Shown: positions 1-5,050, counted from the stretch's first letter. The stretch: DNA of 5,733 bases from an uncultured Lachnospiraceae bacterium (GCA_902803305.1 CADCPL010000283.1:1-5733); one strand, 5' to 3'. Numbers and translations: made by a program. The notes: a model not told the origin generated them from the sequence alone.

Positions 1-657
1 AACCACGAAAAGATGGAAAACGGAATGCATGTACCGTTTTCCTCTTTTTTTGCCGATGGCATAGAGGACGGCACCGATAGTATAGGAAACACCGCCGCCG
101 AGGATCCAGAAGATAGCGGACCATCCCACGGCCTCTATCGTCGGTTTTGCTGCTATGACTATGCACCAGCCGATAGCAATATAGCATATCATCGAGAGAC
201 GCTGGTATTTGTTATGATCTATTGCGGTGAATACGGCCGCCATTATCGACAGGCCCCAGACTATGCCGAACATCGTCCATGCCCAGCCGGGGTGGATACG
301 TCGTACGCCGGTAAGCAGTATCACCGTATACGTTCCGCCGATCAGATAGTAGATCGTGCAGTGATCGATGACCTGCATGACTTTTTTTCCCATATTCTTA
401 TGAAGGCCGTGATAAACACTGCTCATCGTATACAGTATTATGAGTGATGAACCGTAAATGGAAGAGGATACAACGCCCCAGGCATCCCCCTTCATCGCGG
501 ACTTTACAACACACAGCACTAAAGCGGCGATACCGAGAGCACCGCCGACGATATGGCTTACCATGTTGAAGATCTCTTCACCTTTTGTATAGTCCGGAAG
601 AACACGGTCTTTCAGTTTGGTCCTTGGCTGTCTGAGCCTTGCCGAAGTTGAACTCAT
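1..657 (-). CDS. trhA: Hemolysin III / TrhA (PAQR-family) membrane protein, C-terminus cut by the window edge
   Basis: The frame is open from an ATG at 657 down to position 1 on the minus strand, giving 219 residues without a stop. It is a multi-pass membrane protein. Hydrophobic segments lie roughly at residues 30-51, 63-82, 99-117, 125-145, 153-171 and 177-202, consistent with the seven-helix PAQR/hemolysin III fold once the missing end is added. Family signatures are visible: NMVSH (31-35), SSVYH (79-83), IDHCTIYYLIGGTYT (97-111) and HSVFHLF (211-217). The histidines at 83, 211 and 215 match the expected metal-binding set of this superfamily. Family members are usually about 210-230 residues, so only a short tail should be missing. 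The start is supported by AAAGGA at 671-666, with about 8 bases to the ATG. The family name comes from a reported hemolysin; membrane homeostasis roles are suggested for TrhA proteins, and the actual activity here is unknown. It is divergent from the aminotransferase gene. Confidence 0.9.
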   Translation of the reverse strand, partial: MSSTSARLRQPRTKLKDRVLPDYTKGEEIFNMVSHIVGGALGIAALVLCVVKSAMKGDAWGVVSSSIYGSSLIILYTMSSVYHGLHKNMGKKVMQVIDHCTIYYLIGGTYTVILLTGVRRIHPGWAWTMFGIVWGLSIMAAVFTAIDHNKYQRLSMICYIAIGWCIVIAAKPTIEAVGWSAIFWILGGGVSYTIGAVLYAIGKKRGKRYMHSVFHLFVV

Positions 658-666
658 AGCTTTTTT

Positions 667-724
667 CCTTTATAATCTCTGATATCAACACATCTAATAT
701 ACCTCATTAGATACAAGGACGCAA
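667..724 (-). promoter_or_regulatory. Candidate promoter for the hemolysin III-family gene with an overlapping inverted repeat
   Basis: On the minus strand a TATATT -10 box lies at 701-696 and a TTGCGT -35-like box at 724-719, with a 17-base spacer. The -10 matches consensus at 5 of 6 positions; the -35 is weak. A perfect 7-bp inverted repeat, ATCTAAT (692-698) and ATTAGAT (706-712), covers the -10 box and part of the spacer, which is a typical place for a repressor operator. The ribosome binding site AAAGGA follows at 671-666. Confidence 0.45.
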
Positions 725-730
725 TACTTA

Positions 731-759
731 TTGTCTCACGACGCGCATTATTGTATAAT
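731..759 (+). promoter_or_regulatory. Sigma-A-type promoter for the aminotransferase-Nudix pair
   Basis: TTGTCT (731-736) and a perfect TATAAT (754-759) are separated by 17 bases, which predicts a start of transcription near 766 and a leader of about 40 bases. A 6-bp inverted repeat, TACGGT (761-766) and ACCGTA (781-786), lies at the predicted start site and just before the ribosome binding site AAAGGAGAGGAG (786-797), which sits 7 bases ahead of the ATG. Confidence 0.7.
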
Positions 760-804
760 CTACGGTAAATTTGGAGTAAAACCGTAAAGGAGAGGAGCAT
801 CATT

Positions 805-2094
805 ATGAAACCTTACAGCGAGTTATCAAGAGATGAACTTGTGGAACTGGAGCAGAAGCTTTTTCTTCAATATGAAGATATTAAGGCGAGAGGACTGAAG
901 CTGAACATGGCAAGAGGTCTTCCTTCTGCCGAGCAGCTTGATATGGAAGCGGACTTTTTCGGGATGCTGTATCCTGATTCCGATTTTATATCCGAGGAAG
1001 GAAAGGACTGCCGTAACTACGGTGAGCTTACCGGTATCCATGAAGCCAGAAGGCTTATGGGAGAGATGATGGAGATAAGTGATGAGAACGTCATCGTATT
1101 CGGTAATTCCAGCCTTAATGTCATGTATGATACGGTCGCAAGATCGATGATACTCGGTGTATGCGGCTCCACGCCCTGGTGCAAACTTGATAAGATCAAG
1201 TTCCTCTGTCCCGTTCCCGGCTATGACAGACATTTTGCGATCACCGAGCAGTTCGGTATCGAGATGATCAATATACCGATGACAGATGACGGCCCTGATA
1301 TGGACCTTGTTGAAAAGTACGTAAATAATGACCCTGCGGTAAAAGGAATATGGTGCGTGCCGAAGTACTCCAATCCCGGCGGCGTAACGTATTCGGATGA
1401 GACAGTAAAGAGATTTGCAGCTTTATCTCCCGCTGCGGAGGATTTCAGGATATTCTGGGACAACGCATACTGCATCCATCATCTGTACGATGACAGACAG
1501 GACAAGCTACTCGAGATACTGTCCGAATGTGAAAAGGCGGGACATCCCGACATGGTATATAAGTTCTGCTCGACTTCCAAGGTAACGTTCCCCGGAAGCG
1601 GACTTGCCGCACTGGGTTCCAGTAAGAAGAATCTCGACTATATAAAGAGCGTCATCACGATACAGACCATCGGACCCGACAAACTCAATCAGCTCAGGCA
1701 CGTAAGGTATTTTAAAAACATCGACGGCATGAGAGAGCACATGAAAAAGCATGCGGCGATCCTTCGCCCGAAGTTTGAACTCGTGCAAAAGAGGCTGAAG
1801 GAAGAACTCGGCGGCCTCAGCATAGGTACATGGTCGGATCCGGTCGGCGGATACTTCGTATCATTCAACACTGTTCCGGGATGTGCCAGGACCGTGGTCG
1901 GCATGTGCAAGGATGCGGGCGTTACAATGACGGGAGCAGGAGCAACATATCCGTACAAGAAGGATCCGGAGGATTCAAACATAAGGATCGCGCCGACATT
2001 CCCGCCGATCGAAGAGCTTGCAAAGGCACTTGACGTGTTCACGCTCTGTGTAAAGCTCGCAACAGTCAGGAAACTGCTTGAAGAGGTGAAATAA
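805..2094 (+). CDS. PLP-dependent aminotransferase, MocR-type aspartate aminotransferase family (PF12897-like)
   Basis: This is a 429-residue fold-type I aminotransferase. The likely reaction is pyridoxal-phosphate-dependent transfer of an amino group between a dicarboxylic amino acid such as aspartate and 2-oxoglutarate, in the cytoplasm. Visible landmarks are NYGELTG (71-77) in the substrate region, GNSS (100-103) in the phosphate-binding turn, KYSNPGG (187-193), and WDNAY (218-222), where Asp219 should contact the cofactor ring nitrogen. STSKVTFPG (256-264) carries the Schiff-base lysine Lys259, and SNIRIAPTFP (391-400) has Arg394 for the substrate carboxylate. The length fits the family that Pfam calls Aminotran_MocR, members of which (for example the corynebacterial subgroup Ic enzyme) are aspartate aminotransferases. 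It is a free-standing enzyme: there is no N-terminal GntR-type DNA-binding domain, so it is not a MocR regulator. The start has an excellent ribosome binding site (AGGAG at 793-797). The stop codon directly abuts the Nudix start, so the two are probably co-transcribed. Exact substrate is inferred from family. Confidence 0.9.
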   Translation: MKPYSELSRDELVELEQKLFLQYEDIKARGLKLNMARGLPSAEQLDMEADFFGMLYPDSDFISEEGKDCRNYGELTGIHEARRLMGEMMEISDENVIVFGNSSLNVMYDTVARSMILGVCGSTPWCKLDKIKFLCPVPGYDRHFAITEQFGIEMINIPMTDDGPDMDLVEKYVNNDPAVKGIWCVPKYSNPGGVTYSDETVKRFAALSPAAEDFRIFWDNAYCIHHLYDDRQDKLLEILSECEKAGHPDMVYKFCSTSKVTFPGSGLAALGSSKKNLDYIKSVITIQTIGPDKLNQLRHVRYFKNIDGMREHMKKHAAILRPKFELVQKRLKEELGGLSIGTWSDPVGGYFVSFNTVPGCARTVVGMCKDAGVTMTGAGATYPYKKDPEDSNIRIAPTFPPIEELAKALDVFTLCVKLATVRKLLEEVK

Positions 2095-2643
2095 ATGCCG
2101 GACAGACCCGAGAGAGTTGGGCGCACGCTCATTCATAACGGAACGATAATCGATGTATATCAGGACCATATGAGGCTTCCCGACGGGAGCAGCGAGAACT
2201 TCGACTTTATCAAGCATAAAGGCGCGGCTGCCGTGATCCCCGTCATGGATGACGGCAGGATCATAATGGTCAGACAATACAGGAACGCGATAGATTCATA
2301 CACGCTTGAGATCCCGGCGGGCGGACTTGACGGCGCCGACGAGCCCACGCGTGTGTGCGCACATCGTGAGCTTGAGGAGGAGACGGGATACCGTGCCGAC
2401 ATCGAGGATGTCACATTTCTGCTCAGCCTCTATACGACAGTTGCATTCTGTAATGAAAAGATAGACATATACGTTGCAAGGAACCTTACCAAGACCGAGC
2501 AGCACCTTGATGATGATGAGTTCATCGATGTCGAGTATCACACGATCGAGGAACTGGCGGATATGGTGCAGGCGGGAAAGATTGTGGATGCCAAGACGAT
2601 AGCGGGACTGATGACGTACAGATATACTATCTCAAGTGTCTGA
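2095..2643 (+). CDS. nudF: Nudix hydrolase, ADP-ribose pyrophosphatase type
   Basis: This 182-residue protein has a perfect Nudix box at residues 77-99. It follows the pattern G-x5-E-x7-REL-x-EE-x-GY, with Glu92, Glu95 and Glu96 in the metal-binding helix, and is preceded by EIPAG (72-76) as in ADP-ribose pyrophosphatases. Family members cut ADP-ribose to AMP and ribose 5-phosphate. The N-terminal part (about 8-45) has the extra beta-strand section of the NudF/YqkG type. Where many ADP-ribose-specific enzymes carry an SPGF-like loop before an EK(I/L) strand, this one reads TVAFCNEKIDIYVA (115-128), so substrate choice is not certain. The start follows the aminotransferase stop with zero spacing, and GAGGTG (2083-2088) inside the upstream gene is the ribosome binding site, indicating translational coupling. 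Its location 268 bp upstream of xerD resembles the nudF-xerD neighbourhood recalled from Bacillus and clostridia. Confidence 0.88.
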   Translation: MPDRPERVGRTLIHNGTIIDVYQDHMRLPDGSSENFDFIKHKGAAAVIPVMDDGRIIMVRQYRNAIDSYTLEIPAGGLDGADEPTRVCAHRELEEETGYRADIEDVTFLLSLYTTVAFCNEKIDIYVARNLTKTEQHLDDDEFIDVEYHTIEELADMVQAGKIVDAKTIAGLMTYRYTISSV

Positions 2644-2821
2644 TGAGTGTCGCGCAATTGGGTCGCCTGACGGCGACAGGGCGCTCCACGTGTAGACAGG
2701 GTCCCACCGCTTTGCGGTTCCCCCTATCAACAGATTATGTAAAATTTTTATTGTAAACTTTTCACAACATATAGTTACGCTCCAAAATCGTTTCTCCGAT
2801 ATGTTGTGCCTGGTGCCAAAA
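2644..2821. repeat. Structured intergenic region after the Nudix gene: two GC-rich hairpins and a 10-bp inverted repeat
   Basis: No gene is seen here. Three structures are present. GTCGCC (2662-2667) and GGCGAC (2672-2677) form a tetraloop hairpin, and TGTCGC (2648-2653) can compete for the same right arm. ACCGC (2706-2710) and GCGGT (2714-2718) form a hairpin with loop TTT, closed further out by AGGG (2698-2701) and CCCT (2722-2725). CACAACATAT (2763-2772) and ATATGTTGTG (2799-2808) form a perfect 10-bp inverted repeat around 26 bases. None is followed by a T run, so none is a convincing intrinsic terminator. The GC-rich first half differs in composition from the AT-rich second half, which would fit a small inserted or decayed repeat element, but that is inference. 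Confidence 0.5.
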
Positions 2822-2823
2822 AG

Positions 2824-2841
2824 TGCGATAAATGCGATAAA
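2824..2841 (+). repeat. Tandem 9-bp direct repeat (TGCGATAAA twice) upstream of the xerD promoter
   Basis: TGCGATAAA occurs at 2824-2832 and again, without a gap, at 2833-2841. The array ends 17 bases before the xerD -35 box, and its second copy runs into the left arm of the inverted repeat AAAATCAA (2839-2846) / TTGATTTT (2859-2866). It may be a regulator binding site or a chance duplication. Confidence 0.6.
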
Positions 2842-2858
2842 ATCAAGGAATTTTTGTG

Positions 2859-2900
2859 TTGATTTTGTAAAAGAATCTGCTTATAATTAATCGTCGGAGG
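2859..2900 (+). promoter_or_regulatory. xerD promoter and ribosome binding site
   Basis: TTGATT (2859-2864) and a perfect TATAAT (2882-2887) are separated by 17 bases. Transcription should start near 2894, leaving a very short leader of about 18 bases whose 5' end is the ribosome binding site GGAGG (2896-2900). The gap from GGAGG to the ATG is 11 bases, a little long, and seven of those bases are a T run (2905-2911). The -35 box lies inside the right arm of the 8-bp inverted repeat 2839-2846 / 2859-2866. Confidence 0.75.
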
Positions 2901-2911
2901 CAGATTTTTTT

Positions 2912-3796
2912 ATGGAAAAAGCTATTCAAGGATTCATAACTTATTTACATAACGTCAAGAAAAAATCCCTGAACACGGAACTTTCATATAAAAGAGATCT
3001 CAGCAAGATGCAGGATTACTTCAAGGGCATCGGTATTTTTGATGTCAAGGATGTGACCGAGGATGCACTTTCCAAATATGTGGAGTATCTTAACGAGAGC
3101 GGGTTTGCGGCAGCGACCGTATCAAGGTCGGTTGCGTCGGCAAAGGCTTTTTTCCATTACTGCGCGAACGAGGGTATGATCGTCAAGGACCCGACCGGAG
3201 TGTTGAAGGCGCCCAAGATTGAGAAGAAACTGCCCGAGATACTGACAATGGATGAAGTCACAAGACTCCTTGAGCAGCCGAAGGGCGACACACCCAAGGA
3301 GATAAGGGACAAGGCGATGTTGGAGCTTCTCTATGCGACAGGCATAAGAGTTTCCGAACTCATGAACCTTGAGATATCGGATGTTAACATGCAGATGTGC
3401 TACATTACCTGCAGAGATGCGAGCAAAGAGCGCGTGATCCCTTTCGGAAGGGAAGCAAAGCATGCGCTTGACAGATATTTGAACGGCGGAAGAGAAGCGA
3501 TAGTCGAGGATCCCACATCAACGGTACTGTTCGCAAATATTTCCGGACAGAAGATGAGCCGCCAGGGATTCTGGAAACTTATCAAGTTTTATGCCAAGAA
3601 GGCAAAGATAACAGCTGATATTACACCGCATACGCTGAGACATTCGTTTGCGGCACACCTGGTCGAGAACGGTGCGGATCTTCGCGCGGTACAGGAGATG
3701 CTCGGACATTCGGATATATCGACGACACAGATATACGCCACGATGAACCACAACAAGATCAGGGAAGTATATGCCAAGGCTCATCCGAGAGGATAG
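2912..3796 (+). CDS. xerD: Tyrosine recombinase XerD
   Basis: This 294-residue protein has the usual XerD length. An N-terminal SAM-like core-binding domain (about 3-85) is followed by a catalytic domain (about 107-290). All six expected catalytic residues can be read: Arg146 in ATGIRVSEL, Lys172 in SKERVIPFG, His240 and Arg243 in TPHTLRHSFA, His266 in LGHSDISTTQIY, and the nucleophile Tyr275. With XerC, such proteins resolve chromosome dimers at dif during division by strand cleavage and exchange. The usual GKGxKER turn before the catalytic lysine reads CRDASKER here, a mild divergence. The full length, intact active site and Nudix neighbour argue for the chromosomal recombinase over an element integrase; telling XerD from XerC by eye is less sure. 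It has its own promoter. The stop overlaps the 3' end of the opposing PHP phosphatase gene by 16 bp. Confidence 0.88.
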   Translation: MEKAIQGFITYLHNVKKKSLNTELSYKRDLSKMQDYFKGIGIFDVKDVTEDALSKYVEYLNESGFAAATVSRSVASAKAFFHYCANEGMIVKDPTGVLKAPKIEKKLPEILTMDEVTRLLEQPKGDTPKEIRDKAMLELLYATGIRVSELMNLEISDVNMQMCYITCRDASKERVIPFGREAKHALDRYLNGGREAIVEDPTSTVLFANISGQKMSRQGFWKLIKFYAKKAKITADITPHTLRHSFAAHLVENGADLRAVQEMLGHSDISTTQIYATMNHNKIREVYAKAHPRG

Positions 3797-4608
3797 AGGA
3801 CGGGCTTCCTGCCTATAAATATCGCATGATATTTAAAACCGCAATCGAGAAGAAGGTTTTCGATGCGATCAAATTCAAAGCACATGGACTGCGGTGTGTG
3901 AGCATCACTTCCGATGGTGATCAGTTCGCCGCCCAGCTCTTTATAACGTATGATTATGTCTTTACACGGATTCGGCTCGCCGAGTCCGTTTCTGTATCCG
4001 CCGGCATTTACCTCAAGGGCGATCCCGTGACTTATGATGAATTCAAGTATAGGTTCTATGTAGTCGGAGTATTTCGCAAAGGAATACTCTTTGTTTTTGT
4101 TCGGACCGTACCTGACTATGTAATCCATGTGTCCGATACTGTCGAAATCGGAGAACAGCTTCAGATTGGTAAGTGTTTCCTCGAAGTAAAGGGTGTATGA
4201 CGCCTCTTCGGTCCTTCCTTCGAAAAAGGCAGGATAGTACGGGTCGCGATTCTCGGGATTATGTTCGCTTCCGATGACAAAATCAAACGGATGCCGGTTT
4301 ACATAATTTTGATTCCACTCTGCCAGATTCGGCTGGAGCCCTATTTCCACGCCCCACAGGAGCCTTATCTTATCGCCGTATTTTTCCCTCATTTCAAGAA
4401 AGCCCGTCCTGTACGCATCAGTATCAAGAAGGAATTCTATAGGAAGTGACGGATCGCGCGTCGGATCGATCGGATAGTCCTTATCCATGTGCTCCGTAAA
4501 GCACAGTGTATCAAGCCCGCGTGATATAGCCTCCTTTATCATGACCTCCATCGGCGCGTCGCAGTCGGTGGAGAATGTTGTATGTGTGTGAATGTCTGCT
4601 TTTATCAT
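3781..4608 (-). CDS. hisJ: PHP-domain phosphatase, histidinol-phosphatase HisJ family
   Basis: This 275-residue protein has the PHP metal-dependent phosphoesterase fold. The metal-binding signature motifs run in order: DIHTHTTFSTD (5-15, with His7 and His9), FTEHMD (37-42, with Glu39 and His40), GVEIG (86-90, Glu88), GSEHN (113-117, with His116), GHMD (159-162), EVNAGG (199-204) and GSDAH (233-237, with Asp235 and His237). HisJ-type enzymes hydrolyse L-histidinol phosphate to histidinol, the penultimate stage of histidine synthesis, using a trinuclear metal centre in the cytoplasm. The length and motif set fit HisJ. No other his gene is in the window, and PHP phosphatases of this group can act on other phosphate esters, so the substrate is inferred. 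The start is supported by GGGAG at 4619-4615, 6 bases ahead of the ATG. The gene converges on and overlaps xerD by 16 bp and is divergent from the small gene to its right. Confidence 0.87.
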   Translation of the reverse strand: MIKADIHTHTTFSTDCDAPMEVMIKEAISRGLDTLCFTEHMDKDYPIDPTRDPSLPIEFLLDTDAYRTGFLEMREKYGDKIRLLWGVEIGLQPNLAEWNQNYVNRHPFDFVIGSEHNPENRDPYYPAFFEGRTEEASYTLYFEETLTNLKLFSDFDSIGHMDYIVRYGPNKNKEYSFAKYSDYIEPILEFIISHGIALEVNAGGYRNGLGEPNPCKDIIIRYKELGGELITIGSDAHTPQSMCFEFDRIENLLLDCGFKYHAIFIGRKPVLYPLG

Positions 4609-4613
4609 ATCGT

Positions 4614-4640
4614 TCTCCCGAAACTGTGGATATTATACCA
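4614..4640 (-). promoter_or_regulatory. Extended -10 promoter and ribosome binding site of the PHP phosphatase gene
   Basis: On the minus strand TGGTATAAT (4640-4632) is a perfect -10 box with a TG extension. No good -35 box is found at 16-18 bases, which fits an extended -10 promoter. The -10 box is only about 23 bases from the start codon at 4608, so the leader is about 17 bases and holds little besides GGGAGA (4619-4614). Confidence 0.6.
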
Positions 4641-4675
4641 CGTTTTATCTTTTTGCCTACTGTACCATTAAATGC

Positions 4676-4705
4676 TGTACTTTACCATGATGCACAATGT
4701 ATAAT
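4676..4705 (+). promoter_or_regulatory. Candidate promoter for the small 71-residue gene
   Basis: A perfect TATAAT at 4700-4705 has a weak -35-like TGTACT at 4676-4681, with an 18-base spacer. Transcription would start near 4712. A second CTGTAC copy at 4660-4665 lies 15 bases upstream of the one at 4675-4680, which contributes most of the -35-like box. The predicted leader contains the palindrome at 4724-4738. Confidence 0.5.
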
Positions 4706-4723
4706 ATCTACAGTGTGATCAGA

Positions 4724-4738
4724 CGGGATATTATCCCG
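4724..4738. repeat. Perfect 15-bp palindrome in the leader of the small gene
   Basis: CGGGATA (4724-4730) and TATCCCG (4732-4738) are exact inverted copies around a single central T. The site lies between the predicted transcription start (near 4712) and the start codons at 4744 and 4756. As DNA it looks like a dimeric repressor operator; as RNA it could form only a short 5-bp stem with a 5-base loop, immediately ahead of the ribosome binding region. Confidence 0.6.
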
Positions 4739-4755
4739 GGAACATGGGGGTTAAA

Positions 4756-4971
4756 ATGACACTGGGCGAAGCGATCGTTGAAACCGAAAAAGAAGCCAGA
4801 AGGTATGAGCAAAGGGCCGAAGAGATACTCAAGCACAGGCCCGGAACGACAGGTGTTCCTTTGGAGCAGGCCTATATCTATCTGCAGTATGCCAAGGATC
4901 AGAGGCAGATAAAAGAATGGCTCCGGGAACTGCAAAGGTACAGATGGCTAAATCGCATGGATTCGGAATGA
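4756..4971 (+). CDS. Small charged helical protein of unknown function
   Basis: This is a 71-residue protein that I do not recognise with certainty. It is strongly charged, rich in Glu, Arg, Lys and Gln, with no signal peptide, membrane segment or cysteine. Two helical stretches are likely, at about 4-27 and 35-65, split by a HRPGTTGVP turn (27-35). The C-terminal pattern YAKDQRQIKEWLRELQ (45-60) recalls small clostridial proteins, often phage-associated, with a 'H.QL..WL.EL' ending; this is recollection and unverified. Two in-frame starts are possible. ATG 4756 has GGGGG (4746-4750) at 5 bases and is preferred. ATG 4744 would add four residues (MGVK), but its only purine-rich stretch is 2 bases away. 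A plausible promoter, a ribosome binding site and a length of coding-like codon use make it probably real. It sits alone between the divergent PHP gene and gap. Confidence 0.6.
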   Translation: MTLGEAIVETEKEARRYEQRAEEILKHRPGTTGVPLEQAYIYLQYAKDQRQIKEWLRELQRYRWLNRMDSE

Positions 4972-4977
4972 AGCATC

Positions 4978-5050
4978 AGACCTTTGAATTTTAGTAAATT
5001 TTTCTTTACAGCATAGGACTGAAGGTCTATAATATTCGTGCGCTGTAAAG
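4978..5050 (+). promoter_or_regulatory. gap promoter flanked by inverted repeats
   Basis: TTTACA (5005-5010) and a perfect TATAAT (5028-5033) are separated by 17 bases, a near-consensus strong promoter, with a start expected near 5040 and a leader of about 55 bases. Exact 9-bp inverted arms CTTTACAGC (5004-5012) and GCTGTAAAG (5042-5050) bracket it: one covers the -35 box, the other lies just after the start. A second 7-bp inverted pair, AGACCTT (4978-4984) and AAGGTCT (5022-5028), interleaves with the first. These positions suit a regulator that binds DNA. Confidence 0.75.

Noticed and set aside
13..447. A 144-codon open frame on the plus strand opposite the hemolysin III-family gene
   Set aside because: It is antisense to a clear membrane-protein gene with family motifs, has no ribosome binding site and encodes low-complexity, His/Tyr/Asp-rich sequence with no recognisable domain.
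761..786. Leader hairpin TACGGT/ACCGTA as a riboswitch or attenuator of the aminotransferase gene
   Set aside because: The left arm sits at or before the predicted transcription start, the stem is 6 bp around 14 bases, and there is no terminator or known riboswitch motif.
1689..2132. Long minus-strand open frame opposite the 3' end of the aminotransferase gene
   Set aside because: The serine-rich translation is a complement artefact of the coding strand; the aminotransferase has all its catalytic residues in the opposite frame.
2662..2725. Intrinsic terminator for the aminotransferase-Nudix pair
   Set aside because: The hairpins are sound, but no run of T follows either of them, so they do not meet the usual definition of an intrinsic terminator.
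2912..3796. Integrase of a mobile element next to a repeat-rich gap, hinting at a genomic island
   Set aside because: Length, intact catalytic set, a Nudix neighbour and no cargo, excisionase or attachment-site duplication in view fit chromosomal xerD better.
3826..4200. Plus-strand open frame of 124 codons opposite the PHP phosphatase gene
   Set aside because: It lacks a ribosome binding site and is fully antisense to a gene whose metal-binding motifs are all present.
4987..5004. AATTT/AAATT stem followed by Ts as a terminator for the small gene
   Set aside because: The stem is only 5 A-T pairs and too weak; the T-rich sequence is better explained as AT-rich sequence upstream of the gap promoter.
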